DNA of 64,000 nt from Segatella copri (GCF_026015295.1 NZ_JAPDUW010000001.1:2108001-2172000); one strand, 5' to 3'. Shown: positions 49,556-59,379, counted from the stretch's first letter. A program made the numbers and translations. Notes: generated by a model not told the origin, from the sequence alone.

Positions 49556-50104
49556 TTATCGGTCTACCTTTTCGATAATCTTCATTCCCTCTTCCACTGC
49601 CTGCATGTTCAGCGGAATCAAACCATGATGGCGCTCTGGCAATGACTTGTAAAGCGCCTTGTTCAAACCATCGGTGCTCACAACAGGACAAACCTTCAGC
49701 AGACCGCCCAAAACAATCATATTGAACACCTTGGAGTTTTTCATCTCGGCAGCCTTGTCCATTGCATCAATGCGATAAATGGTGATGTCCTTGCGCTGTG
49801 GAGGATTCATCACACCATAGCCATCGTAAATCAGGATGCCGCCTGGCTTAATCTTCGGCTCAAACTTGTCGAGCGACGGCTGGTTGAGCACGATGGCTAC
49901 ATCATAATGGCTCAGGATAGGCGAAGAGATGCGACTGTCGCTCACAATGACCGTTACATTGGCTGTACCGCCACGCTGCTCTGGTCCGTAAGCAGGCATC
50001 CAGGTTACCTCCTTATCCTCCATCAGTCCTGAATAAGCCAGAATCTTTCCCATAGAGAGAACGCCCTGACCGCCAAAACCGGATATAATGATTTCTGTCT
50101 TCAT
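49556..50104 (-). CDS. korC: 2-oxoacid:ferredoxin oxidoreductase, gamma subunit
   Basis: Gamma subunit of the CoA-forming 2-oxoacid:ferredoxin oxidoreductase, 182 residues. The N-terminal GFGGQGVLSMGKILA and MPAYGPEQRGGTANVTV motifs identify it. It completes a KorD-KorA-KorB-KorC set that most likely oxidises 2-oxoglutarate (or branched 2-oxoacids) to the acyl-CoA with ferredoxin reduction. It is separated from korB by 54 bp containing a heptanucleotide repeat. Confidence 0.95.
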   Translation of the reverse strand: MKTEIIISGFGGQGVLSMGKILAYSGLMEDKEVTWMPAYGPEQRGGTANVTVIVSDSRISSPILSHYDVAIVLNQPSLDKFEPKIKPGGILIYDGYGVMNPPQRKDITIYRIDAMDKAAEMKNSKVFNMIVLGGLLKVCPVVSTDGLNKALYKSLPERHHGLIPLNMQAVEEGMKIIEKVDR

Positions 50105-50129
50105 TGTTCTAATCTTTTGTAAATGCCAA

Positions 50130-50160
50130 ATTCAACATTCAACATTCAACATTCAACATT
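50130..50160. repeat. ATTCAAC heptanucleotide tandem repeat between korB and korC
   Basis: Four perfect ATTCAAC units plus ATT run from 50130 to 50160 and touch the korB stop codon. Short tandem repeats of this kind can change copy number and alter korC translation. Confidence 0.85.
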
Positions 50161-50923
50161 ACATGTTCGTTGTATCCTTCAGGTCACCCTTAGGATACTG
50201 CTTAAACATGTTCTCTTCCATCCACTTGTTAGCCTCAACAGGTGAGAGTTTCCAACCGCTGTTGCAGGTAGAAACAATCTCTACCAGGCTGGAGCCCTTG
50301 CCCTGCATGCTTGCCTCGAACGCCTTGCGGATAGCCTTCTTTGCCTTCTTGATGCTTGCCACGGTCTCCACACTCTGGCGGGTTACATAACAAGTACCCT
50401 GCAGATGGCTTGCCAACTCGGTAATATTGAGTGGATAACCATGAAGATCAGCCTCTCTACCATAAGGACAGGTAGCAGTCTTCTGACCCAACAGGGTGGT
50501 TGGCGCCATCTGTCCGCCGGTCATACCATAGATGGCATTATTGATGAAGATGATGGCGATATGCTCACCACGGTTCAGGGCGTGGATAGTTTCGCAGGTA
50601 CCGATGCACGCCAAATCGCCATCGCCCTGATAAGTGAAGACAAGACGATCAGGCCACAAGCGCTTGATACCCGTAGCTACAGCAGGTGCACGACCATGAG
50701 CAGCCTCCTGCCAGTCAATATCCAAATAGCGATAAGCAAAGACAGCGCAGCCCACCGGACATACGCCTACCGTCTTATCCTCCATGCCCATCTCCTCTAT
50801 AACCTCGGCAACGAGCTTATGAACTACGCCATGCGAACACCCCGGGCAATAATGCATCGGGGTATCGTTCATCAGCGTAGGCTTCTTATATACCAGATTC
50901 TCTGGTGAAATTATATCATTCAT
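50159..50923 (-). CDS. korB: 2-oxoacid:ferredoxin oxidoreductase, beta subunit
   Basis: Thiamine diphosphate-binding beta subunit, 254 residues. The TPP/Mg motif is GDGDLACIGTCETIHALNRG followed by FINNAIYGMTGGQ. Cysteines in HYCPGCSHG and VCPVGC match the KorB/VorB group. The start overlaps korA by 4 bp (ATGA), so A and B subunits are coupled. Confidence 0.95.
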   Translation of the reverse strand: MNDIISPENLVYKKPTLMNDTPMHYCPGCSHGVVHKLVAEVIEEMGMEDKTVGVCPVGCAVFAYRYLDIDWQEAAHGRAPAVATGIKRLWPDRLVFTYQGDGDLACIGTCETIHALNRGEHIAIIFINNAIYGMTGGQMAPTTLLGQKTATCPYGREADLHGYPLNITELASHLQGTCYVTRQSVETVASIKKAKKAIRKAFEASMQGKGSSLVEIVSTCNSGWKLSPVEANKWMEENMFKQYPKGDLKDTTNM

Positions 50924-52002
50924 TTTATTAACTTCTTTAATGCTTCAACGATTTCCTCCGGCTCCGGTACGATACCGCCCAGACGCCCAAAGTGCTCCAC
51001 AGGAGTCTGACCATTCACAGCCAGTCGCACATCCTGAACCATCTGACCGGCATTGATTTCTACAACCAGAATGCCCTTCTTGGTCTTGGCGAGTTCATGA
51101 ATCTCCTTTTCAGGGAAAGGCCAGAGGGTAATAGGACGGAACAATCCTACCTTGATGCCCTGCTCACGCGCACTCTCGATGCTCTTCTCGGCGATACGTG
51201 CCGCACTACCGAAAGCTACGATAACATAGTCGGCATCATCCATCTGCTCGGTTTCATAACGAACCTCGGTTTCACGGATTTTTCTGTATTTCTCCTGAAG
51301 AGCAATATTGCGCTCCTCCATCACCTCAGGCTTGAGTTCCAGAGAGGTCATGATGTTGACTGGACGACTCTTCGGACGGCCGATGGTAGCCCAAGGACAT
51401 TCCTTCGCAATCTCCTCCTCGGTACGTCGAGGCTTGACTGGAGGCAGAACCACCTTCTCCATCATCTGACCAATGACACCATCGCTCAGAATCATCGCAG
51501 GATTGCGATACTTAAAGGCAAGCGTAAAGGCGAGATCAACGAAATCAGCCATCTCCTGAACAGAAGCAGGAGCCAGCACAATCACATTATAGTCGCCATT
51601 ACCACCACCGCGGGTAGCCTGGAAATAATCACTTTGGGATGGTTGGATGGTACCCAGACCCGGACCGCCACGCTGCACATTGACGATAACGCCCGGAATC
51701 TCAGCACCTGCCATGTAAGAGATACCCTCTTGCATCAAAGCCACACCCGGACTTGAAGAAGTGGTAATGACACGCTTACCGGCACCGGCGCCACCATAAA
51801 CCATGTTGATAGCCGCCACCTCACTCTCAGCCTGCAGAACCACCATACCTGATGTTTCCCATGGCTTGAGCAGAGCCAGCGTCTCTATAATCTCACTTTG
51901 AGGTGTGATAGGATAGCCGAAGAAACCATCCGCACCACATCTGATACAGGCATGGGCTATCGCCTCATTGCCTTTCATTAATGTAACTTCCTGATTTGCC
52001 AT
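50920..52002 (-). CDS. korA: 2-oxoacid:ferredoxin oxidoreductase, alpha subunit
   Basis: Alpha subunit, 360 residues, with the pyrimidine-binding domain (EAIAHACIRCGADGFFGYPITPQSE, QAESEVAAINMVYGGAGAGKR) and the transketolase C-like domain (GSAARIAEKS). It resembles VorB/KorA of Bacteroidota, so 2-oxoglutarate and branched-chain 2-oxoacids are both possible substrates. It starts 3 bp after korD. Confidence 0.94.
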   Translation of the reverse strand: MANQEVTLMKGNEAIAHACIRCGADGFFGYPITPQSEIIETLALLKPWETSGMVVLQAESEVAAINMVYGGAGAGKRVITTSSSPGVALMQEGISYMAGAEIPGVIVNVQRGGPGLGTIQPSQSDYFQATRGGGNGDYNVIVLAPASVQEMADFVDLAFTLAFKYRNPAMILSDGVIGQMMEKVVLPPVKPRRTEEEIAKECPWATIGRPKSRPVNIMTSLELKPEVMEERNIALQEKYRKIRETEVRYETEQMDDADYVIVAFGSAARIAEKSIESAREQGIKVGLFRPITLWPFPEKEIHELAKTKKGILVVEINAGQMVQDVRLAVNGQTPVEHFGRLGGIVPEPEEIVEALKKLIK

Positions 52003-52005
52003 TAT

Positions 52006-52236
52006 TTAGTCCTCCTTCTTACGATAAACAGTGATACAGCCGTCCGGACACACGATGGCGCACGAAGTGCAACCAACACACGCATCAGGTACAGCTGCCT
52101 CTACATAACGGTAACCATGCACATTGACTTTTTTCTCTGCCAATGCGATGACATGCTGAGGACAAGCCTCCACACAGAGCGAGCATCCCTTGCAACGCCC
52201 GGTGTCGACTACAATAGCCCCTTTAATCTTACTCAT
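52006..52236 (-). CDS. korD: 2[4Fe-4S] ferredoxin subunit of the 2-oxoacid oxidoreductase
   Basis: A 76-residue ferredoxin-like delta subunit with two clusters: CKGCSLCVEACP and CVGCTSCAIVCP. It passes electrons from KorAB to ferredoxin. Second gene of the operon, after the small TPR gene. Confidence 0.95.
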   Translation of the reverse strand: MSKIKGAIVVDTGRCKGCSLCVEACPQHVIALAEKKVNVHGYRYVEAAVPDACVGCTSCAIVCPDGCITVYRKKED

Positions 52237-52305
52237 ATTCTAATTTCTTACTAATTATCTTTACCATTGGAGTAAACAAAGCTCCTGCTGTCCACATGTC
52301 GGTTG

Positions 52306-52485
52306 TTATGGATTGTAGTAGTCTTTGCAATAAAAGCTCATGATATCATCCAGCATCTCCTTGGCTGCTACGGCAGGGCTCTCCGGATCGAGGGCAATGG
52401 CCTCCATATAGCAGTCGAGGGCACGCTTAAAGTCACCCTGCTTGCGCCAGGCGTTACCCTGCTGATAATATTCTTCTGCTGTCAT
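52306..52485 (-). CDS. Small TPR-repeat protein at the head of the kor operon
   Basis: A 59-residue protein, MTAEEYYQQGNAWRKQGDFK then RALDCYMEAIALDPESPA and a short helix ending YYNP. It contains one complete tetratricopeptide repeat plus a capping helix. ATG 52483-52485, TAA 52306-52308. A -7-like box TAATTTCGC (minus, 52514-52522) lies 28 bp upstream. It lies 69 bp before korD and is probably co-transcribed. A role in kor complex assembly is possible but only inferred from position. Confidence 0.75.
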   Translation of the reverse strand: MTAEEYYQQGNAWRKQGDFKRALDCYMEAIALDPESPAVAAKEMLDDIMSFYCKDYYNP

Positions 52486-52670
52486 TTACTCTTTTCTTTT
52501 TAAGTTTTGCTCTGCGAAATTACTAATTTTCGGCTAAGAAAAAGAATATAAGCCTAAGATTTAAACTATATTAATGTAGTTTTTCACAAAAATGCGCACA
52601 CTATAATTCAGTGTGCAATTTTTATGAAAGATGTGCATTATTTCTACTAAAATATTCTATAAAAACACTA

Positions 52671-52708
52671 TTCGTCATTTACCGCAGTTTTTTACGGTAA
52701 ATGACGAA
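52671..52708 (-). terminator. Terminator overlapping the 3' end of the MATE gene
   Basis: A perfect 14-bp stem (52671-52684 with 52695-52708) includes the MATE stop codon. A T-rich tract follows on the minus strand, so the terminator is partly inside the coding sequence. Confidence 0.75.
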
Positions 52709-53974
52709 CAGTACGATTCCCCTTAACAGAAGGTAGAGAATGAAGGCCAACCACAAGGCATGATTGCCCAGGAAAGGATGCAAGCCGAAGAACAGACCGA
52801 AGAACGAAGCCGAGGCTACAGCGGTAGAACAGAGCATCGACTTAGACTGGGTGATGCCTACAAAGATGCCATCGAAGACGAATGCCGACATGCCAGACAG
52901 CGGAATCAGCACAGCCCACCAGAAATACTCGCCCGATGCAGCTATCACCTGCTTATCGCTCGTGAGCAAAGAGAGGAAATTCTCGCCACCCACTATATAT
53001 AATAAGGTGAAACCTACTGCCACGACAGCTCCAAAACCCATCGTTCTTCTAACCACCTCGCGGAATGCTCCCATGTTTCGGGCTCCATAATACTTGCCGC
53101 TCAACGCCTCTGCCGCATAAGCAAAACCATCCATAAAATAAGAGAAGATGGTAAAGAGCGTCATCAGCAGCGTATTCACAGCCAGCACGATGGTACTCTC
53201 CCTGGAACCTGCCGCCGTAAAGAAGAGGTTGACCGCCACCAGACAGAGGGTGCGGAGAAAGATATCCTTATTGAGCGAGAAAAACTGCTTCAGCGGTTCG
53301 GCAGCAAAGAGATGCCGGCGATAGTCATACTTGCTTAACCGGCGATACCAGATGCGATAGAACAGACATGCCATCAGGAATCCCCACCATTGGGCAATGA
53401 CCGTTCCGAGCGCCACGCCTTCTACCGTCATACCGCCGACAAAGACCAGCAGCAGAGAGGCTACGATGTTCACCACATTCTGCGTCAGCGATACCATCAT
53501 CGGAATGCGCGTGTTCTGCATACCTATAAACCAGCCCGTAAATCCGTAGAGTCCGAGCACTGCCGGGGCTCCCCAGATACAGACATAACAGTATCTTCGT
53601 GCCAGTTCCACGACATCCGCTTCCGGCGACATCGCCCAGAGTCCGCAGCCTATCAGCCATTTCTGGAGAACGAAGAACAGCACTCCTATCCCCACACCGA
53701 TACTGAGAGAGCGCACCAGGAGCCTCAGCACCTCAGCCAAATCTCTCCTTCCCAAAGCCTGCGAAGTCATTCCGCTGGTTCCCATTCTCAGGAATCCGAA
53801 AAGCCAGTAGATGACATTGAATAGCATCGAGCCCACGGCAATGGCTCCGATGTAAGCCGCATCGCCGATATGCCCGACGATAGCGACATCAACCAAACCC
53901 AAAAGCGGTACCGTGATATTGGATATTATCGACGGCACCGCTAATTGTAATATTCGTTTATTCACCTTTTTCAA
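52679..53974 (-). CDS. MATE-family multidrug/metabolite efflux transporter
   Basis: Inner-membrane cation-coupled exporter, 431 residues and twelve helices, of the DinF-like branch. The N terminus RILQLAVPSIISNITVPLLGLVDVAIVGHIG and the matching second-half MMTLFTIFSYFMDGFAYAAEAL segment are typical. Single gene; its 3' end is folded into the terminator. Substrate not predictable. Confidence 0.93.
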   Translation of the reverse strand: MKKVNKRILQLAVPSIISNITVPLLGLVDVAIVGHIGDAAYIGAIAVGSMLFNVIYWLFGFLRMGTSGMTSQALGRRDLAEVLRLLVRSLSIGVGIGVLFFVLQKWLIGCGLWAMSPEADVVELARRYCYVCIWGAPAVLGLYGFTGWFIGMQNTRIPMMVSLTQNVVNIVASLLLVFVGGMTVEGVALGTVIAQWWGFLMACLFYRIWYRRLSKYDYRRHLFAAEPLKQFFSLNKDIFLRTLCLVAVNLFFTAAGSRESTIVLAVNTLLMTLFTIFSYFMDGFAYAAEALSGKYYGARNMGAFREVVRRTMGFGAVVAVGFTLLYIVGGENFLSLLTSDKQVIAASGEYFWWAVLIPLSGMSAFVFDGIFVGITQSKSMLCSTAVASASFFGLFFGLHPFLGNHALWLAFILYLLLRGIVLFVIYRKKLR

Positions 53975-54065
53975 TTCTTAAGCCTCATTTAGTTTTACCG
54001 GTATATGACCTTCAAGCTGTAACCACCTCTTTTAGAATTTAAAAATATACTCAATAAACTTACAT

Positions 54066-56216
54066 TCATTTCGCTATTACCATCTGCTTATCAGTGAAAG
54101 CACTACAAGCGTCAACCAAAGCCAACAGTTTGCTCCAGTTTGAGACAGGTTCCACTCTATGAGCAAAACATTTGCGCACATACACTTTTACACTTTCATT
54201 TCCTGCGGTAGCCTTAACCGTAAATTCTCCACACTCATTAGCCACCGAAGTCTCAATCTTCTTTAATGCTTCAGCAGAGACCTTATATCCTTGCGGCAAC
54301 GGAATCTCTATATTCCATTCATCAACAAACGCCATCTTGCGCCAAACATCATCGATACGCTCTCGATCCTTGCCTTCTAGTTTCAACGAACTTCCTATTA
54401 ACTTACCTACCGACAACAAATAGTTATTTCCAGCGCGTTTCACCATTCCATCCATTACATAATCTACATGATAAACAAAGTTAGAACTATCTCGACGGAT
54501 TCCCACGCAATCTACTCCATAGCCACCGACTTGCACAGGATCACCATCGTGATAACTACTGATTTCAGCCTTAAACGGATCTATGGCATTTTTCCGATAT
54601 TCATTGAAAGCTCCTTTTAATTCAGCAGATTCCTTCTTAGTATAACAAGAGTACGGATCTTTGTCGTCGTATTTCAAATATCGCCAATAAGCTTCAAGTT
54701 GGCTTGAACCAAAAAGCGTGTTATCAGGACTCACCAAAGACTGACCGTACATTTTCTGTTCACCCGAATAAGTTACCTTCCTACTGATATCAAGTTTAGT
54801 ACCATCAAGTTTAACCACCATATCATTCACCGACTTATTGTCTTCAGCTTGACTCACAGGTATCGTTATTTGTTCCTCGGAATCTTGCATATACGCCTTT
54901 CTTCCTTGATATATATAAGGTATCTCGGAAGCAACCTTAGGATAAGTCCCAGGGAAGTAGTACACATCAGTTCCCTTAAGGCGGAAGAACCAAGATGTAG
55001 AATTATAATTAATCAGTTTATCAACAGGCAATGCACCAAACGGAGTGGTAATGCCCATTTCTATTTCCACGCCCAATTTACGCAAATAATTAGCCACTGT
55101 ATTAAAAACCCTCTGAGAAGCTCCCCCACTAACATACTCAAAAGAATAAATACGGTCAGCTTTCTCCTCGGCAGACATCCCCTCTTTTTTGGCAGACTTG
55201 AAGACGCTCTTATACGTACTAGGAAGACCAGCAGGAGAATATCCCCCCTTAGACACATAAGATTTCAGCAATTTCCAATCGTCTTGCAGGATTGGTGTTA
55301 CATCAGGATTGCCTCGAACACCTTTTTGGCGCATAGCTTTCTCTACTACTGCCACTTTAGCCTTGGTCGGGGTAATATACATCTCTATAAAAGGTGACTG
55401 CTCCAAAGAATTATACCAAATGGATGATTCTGCATCTACCGGCTTATCCATAACCATATCAAGCACTGCATTTTTGTCCTTGTCTGTGGTCTGAGTAAAA
55501 TCAGGGGCACCATTCATCGTCCTATAGACGGTGGCAAGACTTTGGTCTAGCACACAGTGAACCTTGGTATAAAGGACAGGTTCGTCTTGACGAAGAACAA
55601 AATAGAAAGGATCCAGCTGTTGTTCCTGTGTATCTATTTGGTCTAGAGAAAAGACATCAATACAATCTCCCACTTCCAAACCAGGCACAGCTATCTTCTG
55701 ACTCAAGTCCTTGTCATTTTTGCCTTCCTTGACATCTACATAGTCATCTAAACTTACTTCCTGTACGTTACCATTCTTCTTTATAACACGAATGCCAAGC
55801 ACCGTTTGCGTTTTATGATGATATCCCCAGGTCCACTTTCTACTTTTCGTCTTGAAAGTAAACTCAGAATAATCCTTCAACGCCTTTTTGTCATTGATTT
55901 GAATTAACATACGCTCCATATCCGTACAGTCTATCTGACGAGTAAGGCGAAGATTGAGCACCAGATCAGCCGTTGCCTTACGATAATAATCCGTGCTCAA
56001 CTCCCGATAATAAGATAGTATGACGGCCGAAGCATTCTTGTATCTGTCGGGAACCGTTCGTTTTTGAAAGTCAGCAGGCGTACTGCTCCAAACTTCTTGC
56101 CGCACCTTTTGCGCCAACTTCAAATAATCAGCTTTCTCGTCAGCATTCACTGACAACGTAAAGAGCTGTACCAACAGAATACTGAAGACAACTCGGATTA
56201 CTTTAATCTTTCCCAT
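54066..56216 (-). CDS. DUF3857 protein with degenerate transglutaminase-like domain
   Basis: A secreted protein of 716 residues with a signal peptide (MGKIKVIRVVFSILLVQLFTLSVNA). A DUF3857 domain occupies about residues 75-290 (QTVLGIRVIKKNGNVQEVSLDDYVDVKEG). In the middle, where the transglutaminase domain should be (about 345-450), no Cys-His-Asp triad is found; the expected D-A-T-x-P-Y region reads YFPGTYPKVASEIPYIYQGR. A DUF2569-like beta-rich C terminus follows. It pairs with the intact relative upstream (36-bp gap). Possibly a non-catalytic binding partner. Confidence 0.8.
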   Translation of the reverse strand: MGKIKVIRVVFSILLVQLFTLSVNADEKADYLKLAQKVRQEVWSSTPADFQKRTVPDRYKNASAVILSYYRELSTDYYRKATADLVLNLRLTRQIDCTDMERMLIQINDKKALKDYSEFTFKTKSRKWTWGYHHKTQTVLGIRVIKKNGNVQEVSLDDYVDVKEGKNDKDLSQKIAVPGLEVGDCIDVFSLDQIDTQEQQLDPFYFVLRQDEPVLYTKVHCVLDQSLATVYRTMNGAPDFTQTTDKDKNAVLDMVMDKPVDAESSIWYNSLEQSPFIEMYITPTKAKVAVVEKAMRQKGVRGNPDVTPILQDDWKLLKSYVSKGGYSPAGLPSTYKSVFKSAKKEGMSAEEKADRIYSFEYVSGGASQRVFNTVANYLRKLGVEIEMGITTPFGALPVDKLINYNSTSWFFRLKGTDVYYFPGTYPKVASEIPYIYQGRKAYMQDSEEQITIPVSQAEDNKSVNDMVVKLDGTKLDISRKVTYSGEQKMYGQSLVSPDNTLFGSSQLEAYWRYLKYDDKDPYSCYTKKESAELKGAFNEYRKNAIDPFKAEISSYHDGDPVQVGGYGVDCVGIRRDSSNFVYHVDYVMDGMVKRAGNNYLLSVGKLIGSSLKLEGKDRERIDDVWRKMAFVDEWNIEIPLPQGYKVSAEALKKIETSVANECGEFTVKATAGNESVKVYVRKCFAHRVEPVSNWSKLLALVDACSAFTDKQMVIAK

Positions 56217-56251
56217 AATTCAACTTTTTGACTATGAATAATACATTTAAC

Positions 56252-58105
56252 TCATTTTTCCTTTAATACTACTTGCTCATTACAAGCTGCTCTCCAATCA
56301 CTTATAATCTTATTCCAAGCAGGGATTTCGCTTCGCGGAACACGTCTGTGGTGTATTACACACTCCTTATGCATAACAATCTGATTGCCTGTTTGAGAAT
56401 AAGTGCGACAAAAATCAACCCATGCAGTATGAATCCGATAAGGTGCGGGGAGACTACTGACCTCCATTTCCTCTGGAATCAAAATCTTTACATCACGTAC
56501 TTCCTTGGACCGCAAGTCTATCATGTAATCGGAAACCCGTTTGGTTGTATCCACTGGAGTCAGAAAAAGGCTCTCATCGAGATTGGCATCTAAATAAACA
56601 CTACCGTCAACCAGTTGCCCAGCTCCCTTTTTCATAAAAAAAGCAGTGATATTCAATGACTCATCCCGAGGACGATTTCCCGTCATCACTATATCCCCAA
56701 TCTTATCCAATCGTTCACCAGCCCCCATCGCTGCCACCAAGGCCTTCTCTTTTTCATCTTGTGCCGTAGCGTCATTCCCCACTAGTATCCAAGACTTCAT
56801 ATCGCCCTTCCATTTAGAGTACAATTTTCCCTTTATATCGTAGTTTCCATCATCCCCAGATTCTAAGGTTGCCTGATATGTTATAGAAGAAAAGCAAGAA
56901 TCAGCAGCCAGCTCAGGTAACTTATTCATACGAAAGCTATCTGCGTCTTCTACCAAAGCCATCCTTCCTTGTATATTGTCTGGCACATAGCCTAGAGGAA
57001 CATATGGATTCGTAGCATCCAGATAATATGGCTTTCCCTGATAGAAAACCGTACATATCGCATGATCAATAGATGCAATAGAAGGATTTTCCTGCAAAGA
57101 ATAAGGTACATCCCATGTCCCTATATCCGTTTGACGAGCATCAAAGCCTTGCGCCTTGAGCAAGGTTTTGAGCAAAAGAGCCATAGCCTTGCAATCACCA
57201 TAACGCTTACGAATAGTTTCAGCAGGTGTTGCCGGTTGATGGGCAGAAATGCCTGCCTCAAAAGCCAAATATCTGATATTCTGCTGTACCCAGGCATAAG
57301 TATTGGCTATCTTGTCATAATCGTTTTTTGCCCCTTTCTGTATCTCTCTTAGTATTTCTTCTTGATTAGGAATAGAGCAATCCACATTAGCCAACTGATG
57401 AGACCAGACAAACATATCTTGCAGACTTTGGAATGCTCCCAACACCAAGAGATGAGGAGCACTATATCCCCAAGATGGAGAATTAGGTTCTATCAGCTGT
57501 GCAGGTAAGGAATGAATCACATAAGTAAAAACGGAATCTCCCTCAGCATTACATGTAGTACTTTTCTCTATACCAGCAGGAAGATTATATTCTTTTATCC
57601 GAAACTGCTGGAAGGCTTTTGGCTTGATTACCTCTATCTTCTTATGCTCTACATAATTAGCTTCACACAAAGGAATAGTTGTGAAATAAATAGGATTGAG
57701 ATAGGTTCGAGTAAAAGAAGCCTTCAGAGTCTTGCCTACCTTTGGAATCTGATAGCTAAAGTAGCAAATCTTGGTATCATCGTAAAAAACATTACGAGGA
57801 ATGGCTGACTTGTATTGTGCATACCCCTTACACTGTGCCTTGTCCAAACGAATAAACTCTCCGTAATAAGCACATGGTTGAACTAGAGCGGAATATTGGG
57901 TTACACCATACTCATAATCCGTAGTGTTAACAACAATAGTCTTACCTGCGTCATCAGTTTTGAAGACGTATCTATCATTGCATTGCAATATATGCACATT
58001 GTCATCAGCTTTTTGAGCCGAGATGGGTTGCAAAAAGGCGAAGAGCAATACCAGCATACTATCTAAATCAGCAAGTCTGTATTGGAGCATTTTTCTCATT
58101 TTCAT
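56252..58105 (-). CDS. DUF3857/transglutaminase-like secreted protein
   Basis: A 617-residue exported protein with N-terminal signal (about residues 12-30, ending PISAQ), DUF3857 domain and a transglutaminase-like core. Catalytic residues are visible: Cys in KRYGDCKAMALLLKTLL, His in IDHAICTVFY and Asp in YLDATNPYVPLGY. These proteins are common in Bacteroidota envelopes but have no assigned substrate. First gene of a two-gene unit with the degenerate paralogue. Several start codons are possible among the first six residues. Confidence 0.88.
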   Translation of the reverse strand: MKMRKMLQYRLADLDSMLVLLFAFLQPISAQKADDNVHILQCNDRYVFKTDDAGKTIVVNTTDYEYGVTQYSALVQPCAYYGEFIRLDKAQCKGYAQYKSAIPRNVFYDDTKICYFSYQIPKVGKTLKASFTRTYLNPIYFTTIPLCEANYVEHKKIEVIKPKAFQQFRIKEYNLPAGIEKSTTCNAEGDSVFTYVIHSLPAQLIEPNSPSWGYSAPHLLVLGAFQSLQDMFVWSHQLANVDCSIPNQEEILREIQKGAKNDYDKIANTYAWVQQNIRYLAFEAGISAHQPATPAETIRKRYGDCKAMALLLKTLLKAQGFDARQTDIGTWDVPYSLQENPSIASIDHAICTVFYQGKPYYLDATNPYVPLGYVPDNIQGRMALVEDADSFRMNKLPELAADSCFSSITYQATLESGDDGNYDIKGKLYSKWKGDMKSWILVGNDATAQDEKEKALVAAMGAGERLDKIGDIVMTGNRPRDESLNITAFFMKKGAGQLVDGSVYLDANLDESLFLTPVDTTKRVSDYMIDLRSKEVRDVKILIPEEMEVSSLPAPYRIHTAWVDFCRTYSQTGNQIVMHKECVIHHRRVPRSEIPAWNKIISDWRAACNEQVVLKEK

Positions 58106-58220
58106 TATACTCTGCTTCTTTTATTTATTCTGTTTGCAAAAATAAGAAAAAAAAACGAGAACAAAGGATAAGAAAAGAAATTATTTTGTTTTTTGCGTTA
58201 AAAGCATATCATAATAATAT

Positions 58221-58259
58221 AAAAAAGACAAAAGTTACCAGCTGACGATAACTTTTGCC
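58221..58259 (-). terminator. Terminator of trpS
   Basis: CAAAAGTTA (58249-58257 on the minus strand) pairs with TAACTTTTG (58229-58237) around an 11-nt loop. TTTTTT follows (58226-58221). Confidence 0.85.
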
Positions 58260-58293
58260 TTTTCACTTTATATTTCTATCTTTTACATCATCA

Positions 58294-59379
58294 TCAAACC
58301 TTAAATTTCGCAGCCTGCTCCTCAATATAGGCAGCATCGCTGAAATAGTCGATACGCATAGCCTTGCGAACCTCATCCATGGTCTGGGCTGCAAACTCGC
58401 GGGCATCCTCGCTACCCTTCTTCAGGATGTTGAATACCTCAGGAATATCCTGCTCAAACTCATGACGGCGGGCACGGATTGGGTCGAGCATCTTGTTGAT
58501 GACGCTGTTCAGGAACTTCTTGCAGGTACCGTCACCGATACCACCCTTCACATACTGCTCCTTCAACTCATCCAAAGTCTTGAACTCAGGCCAGAATTCA
58601 GCGAAGTCCTCAGGAGTAGAGAATGCCTCAAGATAAGTGAACACGGCATTACCCTCCAGATGACCTGGCTCTTCCATGCTCATACGTGGCTCACCGTTAG
58701 ACATCTTCTTCACCTTCTTCCAAACGGTCTTCTCGTCATCGCTCATGTAGATGCAGTTGCCGAGACTCTTACTCATCTTCTCCTTACCATCAGTTCCAGG
58801 AAGACGACGGCAGCAGGCAATCTCTGGAAGCAGAATCTCCGGCTCTACCAATACAGGTGCATAAGTCTGGTTGAAACGGCGAACCAACTCGCGGGTTACC
58901 TCCAGCATAGGCTCCTGGTCCTCACCGGCAGGCACGGTTGTAGCCTTGAAAGCGGTGATGTCGGCAGCCTGACTCACAGGATAGCAGAAGAAACCGAGCG
59001 GAATGTTTGCCTCGAAGTTACGCATCTTGATCTCAGTCTTCACGGTTGGGTTACGCTGAACACGAGATACAGAGATGAGGTTCATCAGATAGGTAGTCAA
59101 CTCAGCCAACTCTGGAATCATACTCTGGATATAGAGTGTACACTTCTGTGGGTCGAGACCCGCAGAGAGATAGTCAAGAGCCACCTCTGTAATGTTCTGG
59201 CGAATCTTCTCAGGATTGTCGGCATTATCAGTCAAAGCCTGAACATCTGCCATGAAAACGAACATTCTGTCGAAGTCGCCAGCGTTCTGAAGTTGTACTC
59301 GGCGCTGCAGAGAGCCGATGTAATGACCCAGGTGAAGTTTACCTGTAGGACGGTCGCCCGTCAATATAATCTTTCCCAT
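58294..59379 (-). CDS. trpS: Tryptophanyl-tRNA synthetase
   Basis: Class Ic aminoacyl-tRNA synthetase charging tRNA-Trp, 361 residues. The HIGH-like motif is LHLGHYIGS (about 16-24) and KMSKS is in GKEKMSKSLG (about 200-208). A tryptophan-pocket segment QAADITAF and AGEDQEPMLEVTRE are present. Length is typical of the longer Bacteroidota form. A -7 box TACCTTTGC (minus, 59408-59416) lies 29 bp upstream. Confidence 0.97.
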   Translation of the reverse strand: MGKIILTGDRPTGKLHLGHYIGSLQRRVQLQNAGDFDRMFVFMADVQALTDNADNPEKIRQNITEVALDYLSAGLDPQKCTLYIQSMIPELAELTTYLMNLISVSRVQRNPTVKTEIKMRNFEANIPLGFFCYPVSQAADITAFKATTVPAGEDQEPMLEVTRELVRRFNQTYAPVLVEPEILLPEIACCRRLPGTDGKEKMSKSLGNCIYMSDDEKTVWKKVKKMSNGEPRMSMEEPGHLEGNAVFTYLEAFSTPEDFAEFWPEFKTLDELKEQYVKGGIGDGTCKKFLNSVINKMLDPIRARRHEFEQDIPEVFNILKKGSEDAREFAAQTMDEVRKAMRIDYFSDAAYIEEQAAKFKV

